This document shows positions 37,323-50,534 of a DNA stretch of 64,000 nucleotides, in pieces. Under the pieces are notes generated by a model. It made no database searches and had not been told where the DNA came from. It saw only the letters and a list, made by a program, of their open reading frames with translations. Position 1 is the stretch's first letter, and each line of letters begins with the position of its first letter. Source of the DNA: Larix kaempferi (Eukaryota; Streptophyta; Pinopsida; Pinales; Pinaceae); the NCBI GenBank assembly GCA_027924585.1, contig BSBM01002120.1, positions 551,001 to 615,000 on the forward strand, given 5' to 3'. Made by a program: the position numbers and the translations under genes.

Positions 37323-40012
37323 ATGGCATTCGCTGGTATGTGCCGGTTTCGTCAAACAATTATATTAATCCCCGGTCAGTCCCTCTTCTCTTTTGGTATA
37401 TTTACTGTAAATCGCATTGTTGATAAACTGTACAGTATAATATTTTGAGTTTTGAGGGGATGTTTGCGGTAATAGAAAGCTGCACTAATGGAAGTTAATT
37501 GGCATATATCAAGGTTTTTTTTTTCAAGGTGAAAAAAACATCTTTATTAAAAGAGAAGATGCATCATACAAAGGCAGTAAACATCTTTTCAAGTTATGTT
37601 AATAGTGTAAGGATGTTGTTCATTTGTAATATGTTGATTGGTATTGATCGATTTTTTTAATCGGCCATGATTGATCTATGTTTATTGAAATATGTCAACC
37701 ATTTTTTAAAATACAGTTAAGCTTATTTTTAATTTATAATTAAAAAATAAAGCTTTTTTCATAAATGTCTAGTTTCTCACATTAAATAGCTAAAGCACCT
37801 CTCTGAACTATAAGCTAATAACGGATGTGATAGGGATAGTAGCAATCCATGCCACTGTACTCAGAGGAGCAGATTTAACTGTACCTTCGAGTGACTTTTT
37901 TAATTTGATAATTCAAGAAGTTTGATCATTGATTTAAGACTTTAATCATATTTGTAATGATTTATAATCCATTTAAAATAAAGAAATAAAAAATAACACA
38001 AACTGAAGATGAGTCACAGACGAAACTTAAAAGAACCAAAATGATTGTAGAGGCCACTACAGGGTTGTCATTGACATGATTCATTAATTGCACATGACAT
38101 TGGGTGATTTCCTTTTATTCATTAATTGCACATGACATTGGGTGATTTCCATTTGGAACTTCTAAGCATTGGAGAATTTAGCGAGTGGCATGATTCGGCA
38201 GAAACCCTTATGGTCGTCAATGAGACGAAAAGTTCCGATGATGCGTTAGCCGTAAAGGAAGATATTAGAAACCAGTTTATCAGATCTATTTTAAAGGGGA
38301 TCTACCAAGTATTTAAGGGATCAAATTTTTTCATGTGTAAATCTTTAAAGTGCAAATGTTTATAAACCGTTTTAATTTATGTAGTTTGTGTAGTTTTATA
38401 TATGTCTTTGTAAATGTTTTAAATAGAGGATATGTTATTTTTATAATATTTTATTATTTTTTAAAAAGGACACATGTCAACTTTAGGATGAGCACGGAAG
38501 GAGTTACATATGTTTCATGCAATAAAAAGAGATTTTATATTTATATGATTGTGGTTCAATGGTTAAGTGAACATTATTATGTGGATAATGGAAATGAATT
38601 TAATTTTTAATAATTATATTGGAAGATGATAATTTTTTAATAAATTAGTGGTCAAATAGGTAATAAGAATAGTTATTATGGATTGTTACTTGTTATTTAA
38701 CCATTCATTAATAAATCCACGTCATTTGATAAATCAAATATCTATTTTGATTAAAAATGATGTAATGATACATATAAAGAGCTTCTCATCAAATATCTAT
38801 TTCCATTAAAAAATATGTAATGATACATATGAAAAGCTTCTAGCTAGAGATTCACAAAAATATTAATTTGATTCAAAGCTATTCATTATATCAAATACAT
38901 GACAATCCAATTTTTAAAGTTGTAAATTTTTATTTTATTTTAATTTTTTTATCTTAAAGGTGTAATTTTTTTTTATATTTAATTTTTTATCTTTATTTTT
39001 TTACACATAAAGAAGAAATTCATACCTCAAAATTTGTTATTCTATTCTCATCATTTTGTTAAATTTATTTTTTAACTTACATATTCTTATTATTTTGTTA
39101 AATTTACTTTTTTTAGCTCACTTATTCTTATTATTTATTACATTTAATTATTTAACAAACATACAATTTTTATTATTATTATTTATAATAACACTTTACT
39201 ATTTTTACTACTTTTAGTGCAATCAAAATTTAAGTTATATAAGAAAATTAAAATTTTTAAAACAAATATATTATATTTTTAAAAAGTTAAGATCTTACTT
39301 AAAACATTGTTTCTTAATAATTTTTTAACTATCTTCTTATTGTTTTAAGTATCATTAATATGATACTTTATCTTCACATAACCAGTTAAGATGTCATGTA
39401 ATATATGTTAAGATGTCATGTGATATATACATATATTACCCTTCCAAATATATTTAACACATTGAAGGACGAGGAAAACATAATAAAGGAAAACCACTCT
39501 AACAAAGTTAATTGGAGTTGATGCTAATAGGGTGCTTTATGATTTTTCCTTTTAACAAGTTATGCTAATAAGGTGCTTTATCCTTTTAACAAGTTAAGAC
39601 GTGAAAAAATAAATATATATTACTTTTCATGCACTCGTGTTCTTTTAGCAAGTTTAGCAGTCGCATTTAGATGCATAACGTTCTTGGAACTCGTATGCAT
39701 CTAATATGAAGCGAGGGGAAGGAAAGCATAATAAAGAAAGAAAATTAGTTAGGTTTCGAGGGAACTCTTAGTCAATAATTGTTATTATTTATATTATGTT
39801 TATAAAGAGGTGGTATATGTTTTTCAGAAGAGAAAGATTGTTTATTTTGGTTATGGAATAATCAATTGGGTGTCATTTTCAAAAATAAAAATAAAAATGT
39901 ATCTATCTTGATGGAATAGTTGTTGAACATACGTGGTTGTATAAAGAGGTGTGGAGATGGTTTTTTCCATTAAAGTCCATGGTTTTTATCTCACTGGACA
40001 TCCGTTTGTAAC
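37323..40012. other. AT-rich intergenic region with short tandem repeats
   Basis: No convincing gene is present. A 38-bp unit (tcattaattgcacatgacat...) occurs at 38081-38118 and again, partly, at 38119-38150. A pair of ttaagatgtcatgt(a/g)atatat units lies near 39384-39428. An imperfect duplication of atgctaata(g/a)ggtgctttat lies near 39523-39597. The 79-codon frame at 38126 is unsupported. Confidence 0.6.
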
Positions 40013-40141
40013 AAGATCTTAACTTGGGACAACTTCGTTAAAAAGGTTGGTAATGGTCCAGGCATTTGCTTACTTTGCAGATGTGATTCAAAATCTGTTG
40101 TCTGTCCTTTTATTGCTTGTCCTTTCTCTCATGAGATCTAG
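40013..40141 (+). pseudogene. Remnant of LINE reverse-transcriptase C-terminal zinc-binding region (zf-RVT)
   Basis: The frame reads KILTWDNFVKKVGNGPGICL, then LCRCDSKSV...CPFIACPFSHEI and a stop. This follows the consensus of the plant zf-RVT region (W-D-N-x-x-K-R-G...C-x-L-C...E-x-x-x-H-L-F-x-x-C-x-x-A) found at the end of L1-type retrotransposon proteins and related pseudogenes. Upstream pieces such as VWRWFFPLKSMVF (39949-39990) fit the same family but in a broken frame. It is a short decayed fragment. Confidence 0.6.
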
Positions 40142-40179
40142 TCTTGACTCAAAGGTCATTTAAATTATTTTAGAGACTA

Positions 40180-40600
40180 AAGGGTACCCAAAATAACCAC
40201 AACAATAGCACGTGAGCAGAAAAAATAAAACAATGCGGACGCGCCTCCAAAGGCATGCACGCATCTCTACTTCGGCAATGCGAAAGTCCACATGGTTCAT
40301 CCCACGTGGACAAAAGGGACGCACACACGCCTTTGACGCATACGCACAAAATGACGCGCACGCATTAGGGGCGCGTGCACACCTCTGTTTTTTTATAAAA
40401 AAAAACTGAGCTCACGGGTTTGTCATTTTCGACAGACCCATGAGCCGAATCTCCAAACCTGTGAGCGCACTATCAACTCCGCGAACGCGTCTTTGTGCAC
40501 CCAAGTCATCCTCAACACCAAGCAAGCGCCCCTACACCATGGTGCCATCCGTTTCTCTAGGTAGGTGCTCCTCAAATCACAAATTTGTGTTTATTTTTTT
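40180..40600 (+). promoter_or_regulatory. CG-rich tract upstream of an unknown multi-exon gene
   Basis: This stretch is dense in CG dinucleotides and cgcacgc-type motifs (gacgcgcacgc, gcgcgtgcac, gaacgcgtc), in sharp contrast to the AT-rich flanks. It lies directly ahead of the ATG at 40693. Its character resembles the leaders of the transposase-like element at 7464 and 62150, although no clear alignment was found. A promoter or 5' end of a mobile element is possible. Confidence 0.35.
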
Positions 40601-40692
40601 GTTTTCCATTTGAATTTTAATTTTAAAAAAAATTTACAATCCATTAAAAAACCAAGGAAATTTAATTGCAAGCCATCTACACACCTAACAAG

Positions 40693-43600
40693 ATGACAGA
40701 CACACCTGAACCATCTGATGAAACCAATGAAACCCGACCTTCAGAAGACAATATGGGAACCGACAATGAACCCAATGAAAACCTCGAAGATCAATTACAC
40801 CAAGACTTAAATCAATTGAGGGCACTAAGTAATGAATTGAACAGTACCAAGGAACCCTCTCGGGTTTCCTTGGCTTTATCACTTCAAAACATTATTGAAT
40901 CAATCAATATTGCACACAGTGAGATAACAAACTTGAGCCAATACAGGGCTCGAATGAGGGAACAATACTCCACTGGGTTGTCCAAAGAGCAGATAAAAGA
41001 CCCCAACTTCACCAAAGCCCAGTTGTATAGCAAGTCCATAGTTCCCTCGACGGGATAGCCTCCAGTTGTGACGAGGACTTGGGTTTGCATGGACTGGTGC
41101 ATTTACTAGCCATGGAGAGATAACTGGAGAAAGAGGTGGTTCATGGTGTTTGACAGGCCCCCATGCAACAATTTGGAGGTCCCACTGTATTTCCTTCAGA
41201 AATTGTGGGCTGAGTTTGAGCTAGGGTACCGTGTCAACTATTTTGACATCACTGAGTTTCAGGGTGTCGGTCTTGGCTCTGCCCAAGATCGACCTCAGGC
41301 GCACCGCAACCCACTTAGAGGACCTCCTGCACCTAGGAGAGATCCAAACCCCCCTCCTCAGCCACCCGGGTTTGGTAGCGGTCGAGATGAGATTCATGAC
41401 TCCGTTAGACGTGCCATACATGACTTGTTTAGACATACCAAATTTGTGGCCATGTCTTCCCAGAGACAGGAGAACATCGATGAGACAAAGACAGCTGCAC
41501 AGTCTATGGGTGGTGGCCGAGACATGCCGGGTACTGGTGGAACCCAGGCCGGGCCTTCTAGTTCTGCTAGAACAACGGCATATCAGTGTTCTCACTGTGG
41601 TCATTGTTGCCATGGTGATACGCAACAGCATGCCACAGGGATCTTCATGGATCAGGTTTGCTATTGTTTTATTTAATGTTCAAGTATTTGTTGTATTTTA
41701 TTTGATATCATATTGTTTAATATATTTAACTTTGAATTACACATTGTTGACTTTATTTTTTTTAATGTTCAGTTATTCGGTGCCGGGTCTCCATCCCCTA
41801 GGTGGGAGGACGTCGGTTCCTTTGACCTCGATGGAGCCATGGCAGCAGTAGAGGATATTGCGGCACCATACACACAGGTAACTTTTTTACTTTGAATAAT
41901 TAGATCTAGTTATGAGTAATTTGTGTTCAGTAATTACAAATTAATTAGCACTAAGTAATTACCATATTATCATCGTATTTTACAGTTGTGTTTATAATAT
42001 TGTCTAATTTATTTGAGAGCTATAAATTCGTATAATCCCACCCAAAAAAAACATGAAACCTTATAAAACATGAAAACCTAAGAAAACTATAAACATTTGT
42101 CCATGTTCACTTTAGGCATCCTAGAACTCTGATGATTATACAAATGGGAGAGAAATTTCCAAAATCTGTCATTCTTACTTGACCAATGATGAGCCCGTTG
42201 TTGGGGTTTTGGTGATGCCCGCAGTGTCCTTCATCCTCAGACTACCATCCAATGCTTGCTTGCTCTTCCTATGCTTGAAAAATGCCATGTGTGTTATTGT
42301 TGCTTTGCCATTTGTCACCATGTCATCCAAGTTATCTTTGCTATGTACTCTCCTTGTCCAAATCATCCTCAAATGACCGCAGTATGGGTCATTTGACTCT
42401 TGGCTGAATAGGTGTGCCAATTGCTCCAATTCCCATCACTTTGTCCACCAAATCAACCTTTGCTGCCATGCCCTTATGCCATGTGTTCTTCAAGCTTAAA
42501 ATTTGAGAATATATTACCATGGTAATTATCACTTTCCCCCGTATTCTACTAATAGGTTCTTTTAATGGTAAAGGCGGTCAAATCACTTCTATGCTTCTGC
42601 TAACTTTGTTGCATCAATTGAGTTCACTGAGATGTTGTACTTGTCACTTTCGCATCCACCGATACCAATGGGAAAACTATTTATTGCTATGAATTTTCAC
42701 TGCATTGTGCAAAAATCTCGGGAAAAAGAGAATCATAGTGGCCAAGCATCTAGAAATTCAAGAACCTGATGTTTCTCATGTCCTTATAACCCTAGTTTAT
42801 TATCACGGGATTTCCAATTTATTCTAATACTTGAGACTGAAAGTAATCATACTACTACTCCTAGAACATGCTATTAGGAAAGACATATAAACAACGTAAA
42901 ACAACTTATCACATGTATTGTCACTAAAGTTTTTGAAAATGATGTATGGCCCATAAGGAAGAGAGATAATCTTACAAATATGGTCTATGGGGCCTTGCTA
43001 TTATCTTGATTCAAATTCAACTTGGTAAAAGATTTGGCATCAAGAATACTCATTTAACTCATTTCACTCAAGATTTCTTTGATTTCAATCAAGTGATATC
43101 ATTCTGACAACATAGCTATTCAATCAAGAACACATAATTACTCATTCAATGCAAAAGAACATGGCACATTCAAGCTTGTAAGTAAGTTAATCATGAAAAA
43201 GATTTCTCTTTCTTCCTTTTTCTAACGATCAACACTCTAAAGTGTATTAAATAACATGCACACTAACTTAACTACTATTTAGCACCTCTTTGCAAATTTA
43301 AACAATGAGATGCGATTTTATTTGATGATGTAAATGTTATGGAAATAAAGGGACTCAAGATCCTCACTCTAGGGATGCAAATACTTTTCCATTGGGTGAA
43401 TCAAGCTTGTAGGAAGCTACAAATCTATAAGAAGACATCAAAACCTAGGAACTCTTCATCAAGAACCCAAACAATTACATAGGTTTCCAATTCAAATTTG
43501 TAAATGGACATGAATTCCATTCGCTTATGAGACACTGCACATCTCTCTAGGGCCAAAAGAAAATCTCACCTACTCATGGGGATGACTCTAGAAAAGGAAA

Positions 43601-44933
43601 AGCTCACCATGTCACCTTCTATGCCCTCTCACCTTATTTAATTTTAATTTCATGCGATGCCACCTTCTATCCTTTAAGAATATTGAATATCATCTAGCTT
43701 GAATATAAATTTATTGCAGTCATGTTTCTTAAGTACCATCGTTTTCATTCTCATTTGCATTGTGTTTAATATTGTTTTTATAAATTCAGTCTAAAAATTG
43801 TAGTGTTCGCATAGGTGTCCGCGGGCTCCAATGACCAGCCACCGCCACCGGGGAGCAGCAGTTCTCCCTGTGCGCAGGTATCGTGCGTATTAAAGCATAA
43901 ATTTAATTTCAAATACGATGACTTGTCTATGTATATTTATATTTTTGTATATTAAACTATGAGGTTATAAATATGTATGTAGGTGCAAGCACCTTGGCCT
44001 GGCAGTGCCATTATTCCTCCCTCCCCGACATTTCGGACACCCTATATGCCAGTTGTATCCCCTGGCATACATGCCCCATTCCCCAACCCCTTCCATCCAG
44101 CCCCCCCTCCTATATAGCACCACAGTTCCATCCATCTCCCCTTACGCATCATATCCAGCTCCACCTCCGTATCAGTTTCCCATGTTCCCACCCTCCCCCA
44201 TCCCACCACAGCACACCACCCATCCACAATCATCCATCCCTCTACCACAACACATACCTTGCCCCCACCCACATTCCCCCACCACACTCACTTCCCCTTC
44301 CAGGGTGCCCCGGTCCATACTACAACTAGTTTGGGTTTATAGCCCTAAACGTCCATCTCCACTTCGCCCACCCCATTCCATGCCTCCTCATGCCACCCCC
44401 TCTTCTTCCACTATTCCCCCCAGTGGTGTAGCCACCGTTGATGTGGCTACATCCTCCCCTTTACCATCCACCCTAGCATCAGAGAAGGCTGTCCAACTGA
44501 CTGCTCCATCTGCCAGCCTCGAAGACCAGTCGATTGTGTTCACGATGAGATTGACTAGTTTATCAAAATCTCGTTCAATTTTAACGAAAATTACTATATG
44601 CATCTAGTTTCAGCATTGATCTGATTGTTCTAAATGTTGCACGGTGGCATTGCCGAGAGACTTGAATGACGGAGGAGGGAGAACCCCCTCATGACTTACA
44701 GTCTCGCATGCTGTGAGTTATCCAAGATTTGAAAACAATTTTTATTTTGAAATTATGTTTTATACTTGTATAATTGCCAAGAAAAGTTGACAAATTATTG
44801 TTGTCATTTCAGGGCTCAGGGGGACGTACTCAAAGACGCCGGAAGGACCCAGCTTCCTCTAGCACGAAGAAGAGGAAGATTGATTTTGGAGATGCACCTG
44901 GGAGCTCCGAGGGTGGGCAAGAGGATTGAGAGA
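40693..44933 (+). pseudogene. Decayed multi-exon gene of unknown function
   Basis: I do not recognise the family. Likely exons, all joined in phase 0 by GT-AG introns: 40693-41655 (in-frame TAG at 41056 and another near 41107, no frameshift), 41773-41877, 43815-43877, then 43983 onward into a proline/serine-rich part with a stop after APPPI (about 44114) and a shift into the next frame. A final piece at about 44816-44933 encodes RTQRRRKDPASSSTKKRKID, which looks like a nuclear localisation signal. The first exon has an acidic N-terminus (MTDTPEPSDETNETRPSEDN), a helical middle and CSHCGHCCHGD. The consistent exon phases suggest a once-real protein, possibly a second mobile-element product. 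Confidence 0.45.
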
Positions 44934-44974
44934 CCCTCCTATGTAAACTAGCCACGGTGTGGCATTTTCGGCAT

Positions 44975-45060
44975 GAGTTGCCATATTTTGTATAGGGCAC
45001 CATGGGCCATATTTTGTATAGGGCACGAGTTGCCTTTTTTTGTATGGGGCATGAATTGCC
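44975..45060 (+). repeat. Short tandem repeat, about three units
   Basis: The segments gccatattttgtatagggcac, repeated, and gccttttttgtatggggcat occur at about 25-30-bp spacing. They lie between the last recognisable exon of the unknown gene and the large LTR-like element. Confidence 0.55.
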
Positions 45061-45373
45061 ATTATATAGATGCTGGGAAGGATGTTCGATTTTTCCAAAA
45101 AGTGTACATGATTGGATCATTTTTGCATATTAATAGATGGATCTGCACTTGTGTATATGAGTTTGTCTTTGATTACATTTTTGCATACATGATTTTGTCT
45201 TCGATTCACAACTCTCATCTATGGATCATAGTGTTAATTGCATGTTATTTGAATGGTTATTATTTCACAAATTTGTCTTAAGAAATTACACACAACATAT
45301 CCTAAATGTTTATGGTTTATTGAATGAATGTTTACAATCATCTAATCATTTACATTCTAGAAGTTACCAAACC

Positions 45374-48300
45374 TGTCACATACCCCAATTTTATAAAAAT
45401 TATGTAATTGTTTTATTATATTCCTGAGACATTATGTTAAATTTAATGCTAAGTAGGAATTGATGACTCAACAGAGTCACTAGAAATGGAGTGTAATTTA
45501 GAATATTTTATTATTAATAAATAAATTGTGGAGACAACAGCATGGGAGATCTGTTAAAAAGAGGTTACTGGTCAAACTGGTGGATGGAACTAGGTGGAAA
45601 GGCAAAAGACAAGTGGCAGCATCCTCAAACACTTCCTAAGTTGCAGGTGGCAACTTCCCTATATTTGGGGTCATGATTCCCCAAGAAAGTGGAATCAGAG
45701 CAGGTGACTCATTAATGACAGTTAACCCAACAAAGACCTAGGCAATCTTTTAAAAAGAACTCAATGAACAGAGCCGGGGGCTCGAATTTTCCAGAGAGAA
45801 TACACTCAGGTGAATATTATTCAGGAAATTCATTTGAGGAAGAGGGAAATAAGGTAAGGAAGTTGTTTGAGAGGAATGCTGCAGTAACTTGGTTCCATTA
45901 TAGCTGTTTGGGCTGAGAGAATTTACTTTGTTGCACCTAGTTCCAGCCAGGGAGACCAGAGCAAGCTCGGGGGTCCTGAGAAGTTGCTATCTGAGCACTC
46001 TCCAGGAGTTGGTAGGGAGGAACTACCTCCCATTGCTGTTGTTGTCCATAACTTAAGAAGGTTCTGGCACTTGCTTCTTTATGTTTACTAAGTATGAATG
46101 GATTTATTATGTGATGTTTTTTTTTATGTCTGAGGAGTAATTAGTTTAGTAAAGTTAGCATCCCCGAATATCAGTAGTAGAATTGTTAAGAGTTACTGTG
46201 TTTTTCAACATTCCTTAATATCATTATTACATTACTGATATGGTATCTTTAATGCATTCAATACAATAGTAATACTTTAAGCAATAGTTTATTATTGTAA
46301 TTATAAAGCTAGTTTAATTATAATGGTTGAATAGATAAGTAAGGGTTACGTATAAAATATTTATGCTCTGTGTATACAAAATTAAATAAACAGTCATAGG
46401 AGACAAGAGTAAATATAACCATAAACATTGCAATATTTATATCATGGTTGACATTCATTGCAGAAGTTTTGTAGCCACAGTTAGAATATCTAAATCAATG
46501 CACAAACCCTAGTCAAACTTTAACCAGTCATAACCTATTAATTAAATCAATGCCCAAACCCTAGATAAAATTTATCCAGCAATTACCTATTAAATAAATC
46601 AAGTTACCTAACCCTAACAGTGTTTCATATTAAAGAAAATTTATTAATAGAGTAATAACTCAGTTATTATTTTCAAAAACAAAAGAAATAACAGAGTAAA
46701 CATTAGCTCATTTATCGAGCTCAAACATCATAGTAATATCATTTTTCCTTTTTACTCTCAAATAACAACAGAGTCAAAATCGTAATGATAGAAAGAACAA
46801 CTAAACCACATCATAACTGTAAAATTCGGTTTGAACCCTATCATTCCAGATTTTACAAGTAAAATAAATTCTAAGAATCAAGGCAACGATTTCAGCTACG
46901 GCCGCAACCCAAATTCATAAGATAAGCAATTATAAAAACATAGAAATTTAAAATACACGCGTTCAACAAGCTCAAAGATTCAGGAGAGCTTTATAATAAG
47001 TTATATTACTAAAACACCGGGCAGAAACCCTGAACAAATTCAGATTTCAGAACAGGAAACCAGATTTGGAGGCCGTAACCTCATCTACAGGCAGGCTCAC
47101 GATTCTTACCATCTATCTATATTTATACACAGTATTTTATCTACAGAAATCCATCAACACGAAAGTAAAACTATTAATTACAAAATGAGCCGAAGCCGTA
47201 ACATCCTATTACAACACAGGGTTAAACTTGTATTAACTCTTTTACATGCAGATAAAACACTGAACAGAGCTGAGGAAATCACTGAGTCACTTCGTTCAAT
47301 CCAAAACCCTAACCACAAAAACAACCAGCAAGGAGGAAATGCCATGGTGAAGACCAGGCTTACCCAGTAAAGCCAACCGACGAGGTTTGTGTCATGTACA
47401 CCTTCAAGAGTTGCCAGGGCCTGCAACGAAAGAATCAGTGGGTTAAAACTTTTACATATTATTGTTTAAACTAGATTTTTATTTAAAAACAAACTAGAGA
47501 ATCGAAAGAACAACCTGTATCTTACCAATGAACTGAAAGGAGCTCAGACACAGTAAATAGCTTGTTAACCATGAGCAAGTAAGTGTAAACCCCTCCCTTG
47601 TCATCGAATACCACGAGCTGGCAGAAGCAAAGGGATACCTCCCATGATGGAAGCCGTGACAGAACTCAGCCAAGAGATGCAGTCACGCCATGACAGGGTT
47701 ATTATTGGGTAGCAAAAGGATAAACCCTAGGTTTATAACAAACTTACAGTTGCCAACGGCAAAATATAATGATTCCCAAACGATACGATGGACAAGCATG
47801 AAGGCTGGAAGCAGCATAGAAGCTGCTAGCACACAGTGTATCATTAAGGTTCGGACAGGAGGGTTTACAGAGCGACTGAGCCCGAAGGCGAGGGAGGAAT
47901 GGCCAAGTAGGGTTAGTCAACAGTTTTATATCATAAAATGCGTGGCTCTCGAGTGACCACGTATCATTTTAATATTTCCCATGCAGTGGGTCGACATTCC
48001 AAAGTTCCACAATGAGTTTCCAATTGTTTGTTTTTCAATTAAAATCATAGCGTGGGTACACCAAAATCATAGGATAATCATAGGATGGATATTCCATGGT
48101 GGTTGTGACTCCATAAGTTTAAAATTGCCATATATTTCACGTTAGGACCAAACTTTGAACCCTGTAAAGTAACATTTAGAACTTTGCTTTATAAATATTA
48201 AAAACCATGTATGTAGATAGCATTCAAGATTAAGCCTTGAAGTGTTGAAACATAGAGAATTTGACTTCAAATTATAAAAGTATGAGAACATGGGAATAAT

Positions 48301-49495
48301 TATAAGGTACCAGTAGCTCATAAACTTATCACTAGATTGCCACTTCCTTTAGTCTCATGTGCACAGACCTGGGAGATATTAGTTCTTTTAAAGCTATAAG
48401 ATAATGGAGTGATATTAAAAATAGTTGCTTGAAATCCTAATACTATAATGCCAAATGCTATAGCTTGCACTGATGGTATAGGACTTGCCATTCCTTCTTT
48501 AGGTGACTTAAACCTGTAAGATTTAATTTACATAACTCGAAATTTCGGAATAGGGTTACTCTAGTCCATTTCAATTGTTGTTACAATTTAATAACAATCT
48601 ATTAATAGACTCATATTTCTCGTATGGACAAGTAGACTTTGGTTATCCTTTAGACTCAACAAATTTAATCAAGATAGCTTTTATTTTTGTTCTTTTATCC
48701 ATTGTCATTCATAGAAATAGGAGTAGTTGTTCAATCAATACAAACCCTGAAAATGTTAAGAAGGAACAGGTAACTGACATAATACCTTGTAAATGCGAGA
48801 AACAAGCTAAGTATATATTGATAATTCCATATCCTTTATAATTGAAATTGTAAATCAAAGATATCTTCTAACCTAAGACTTGGCTTGGTACAATAACAAT
48901 GGATGAATAGAAAATTGGTCTGAGAATGATCATCCAGTAATGTTCTATAGTGCTAGTTACAAAGTATATTTGCATTACAGTAATACAATCAAAGAACAAA
49001 TACTCCATAGAGTTATTTAATTCATTTGTTATCAAGAAAAATAACTATCATTTTCTCTAGTAATTTTAAACTATCTATCAGTAAGCTCTTGAAGAGGTCA
49101 TAGGAAGAGTGCTACCTTTAAACCCTGGATAACCTGGCTAGCATGCTTATACTGTTACTGATTGATTTGGTACATCATTTTGTTTTATAATACTTTAAAG
49201 ATTTAATTGCAACGACCTGAACCTTACCTGTATATCTGTAAGAGAAAGAAAACGTGTTGCATTAGCTCGGAAGCTAAGTAAGCCCAGTCTGTTATGGCAA
49301 TTCCCCCTTGTGGTTGCAAAACAGAAAAACAATTAGTAACGGTAAAGAAACTCATATTAAAATTTAAGTATAATAAAAGATCATTCAGACACAGTCATGA
49401 TCACTTAAGCTAAACAAACAATTAAATGACTGCATTTAATAATATTACCTGCTATTTTAAAAATTTTAAATTTTCGAAAAATTAGGGTGTTGACA
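45374..49495. mobile_element. 4.1-kb non-coding TG...CA element, probable solo LTR with target-site duplication
   Basis: The element begins TGTCACATACCCCAATTTT and ends AAAAATTAGGGTGTTGACA, so its termini are TG...CA with short inverted similarity (TGTCA/TGACA). It is flanked on both sides by AAACC (45369-45373 and 49496-49500), a 5-bp target-site duplication typical of LTR retrotransposon integration. No internal copy of the first bases was found and no retroelement protein can be read. The simplest view is one very long LTR left by LTR-LTR recombination. A large non-autonomous element with unrecognised short LTRs is the alternative. Strand is undetermined. Confidence 0.65.
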
Positions 49496-49500
49496 AAACC

Positions 49501-50534
49501 TGCGCAAGTGGTTTACTGATTTTATTTCCAGCACATCTTTTTATATTTATATGCTCATGGATCATATGGCAAAACATTTAATTAATTAATTTTGTGAAGA
49601 TAAGATTTTAGCCATCTTTATTGAAGTGATTCAAATCGCTACAACCTAGTTGGACCCTTAATAGATTGGGTAAAACCCTCTTGCAAAGATTTTACTCTCT
49701 CCAAGAGGGTCTCATTCAATAATCACTCGTAAACTAATAACTATAACCTTGGCATTATTAGATAATATAATTTGTGGATGATTTTGGGAAATAAGCCAGC
49801 ATTTTTTAATGTGAATTTGATTCTACAACATTATGGTTCATTATTGATTTAAGTTTTGTAAATATATTTATTTATCCATGAATGATCTTTAATTTTATAC
49901 ACGAGCAAATATTTATTTATGAAAGGTGTCTATTGGATTAATTCACTTGCAACTTTCTGAATTAAGCACTCACATGGGACTTTAACTTAATGGAAAACAC
50001 ATCTTAATCTTCAAAGAATTTTGAAATCCCAAGACCTTTTCTCCAACCTTGATCTAGAAGACTCCCTTGGCCTTTAAAGTAGGCCTAAAACTTGGAAAAA
50101 TCTTTGCTGAGGTGACAGTGGAAATCATCTTCGAAAATCACAATAGTAGCATTAGAGGATTAGGACTTTGCCACTTGGGTGTGAAAATAAGATGTAACAA
50201 GATACACTAGCATTTATGGATGAGAGAGATAGGGAGCGCATGCATGAGCCATCCTCTATTAATTTCTAGTTTAGATGTTTTTCCTAAATTAGCAGTTCAG
50301 TTCTAATTCTGACTTTTTTGTTTTATTTAGTTTTGCATGCACAGTGAGAGAATGCAGTTCCCTAGGAAATCATACGTGAGGATTACAGTCTAAGTTAAGG
50401 GGGTCATATCTCTAGGAGGATACATGCTTGCATGACTCAAATAATCCTAGTACAGGTGCACTTAGTTGGCCCATTTATCCATGCAAACAAGGTGCTCTAG
50501 ACTTAGAGTCTTACACTATTAAGATACCAAAAAC
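49501..50534. other. Non-coding interval
   Basis: No gene, RNA or repeat structure was recognised. The sequence is AT-rich, with scattered stops in all frames. Confidence 0.5.

Noticed and set aside
38126-38610. Two small frames (79 and 86 codons) in the AT-rich region after expansin
   Set aside because: There is no recognisable motif, they start inside a 38-bp tandem repeat, and nothing supports them.
42175-42429. 84-codon minus-strand frame within the large intron of the unknown gene
   Set aside because: It has plausible composition but no recognisable domain, and it overlaps a 65-codon frame on the other strand. Not enough to call.
45760-45800. tRNA-like ggctcgaatt stretch
   Set aside because: No acceptor stem or anticodon arm could be folded around it by eye.
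45374-49495. Small frames and possible exons inside the 4.1-kb element (for example 47690-47956)
   Set aside because: No motif or splice-consistent chain was found, and the TG...CA ends with target duplication explain the block better as an LTR.
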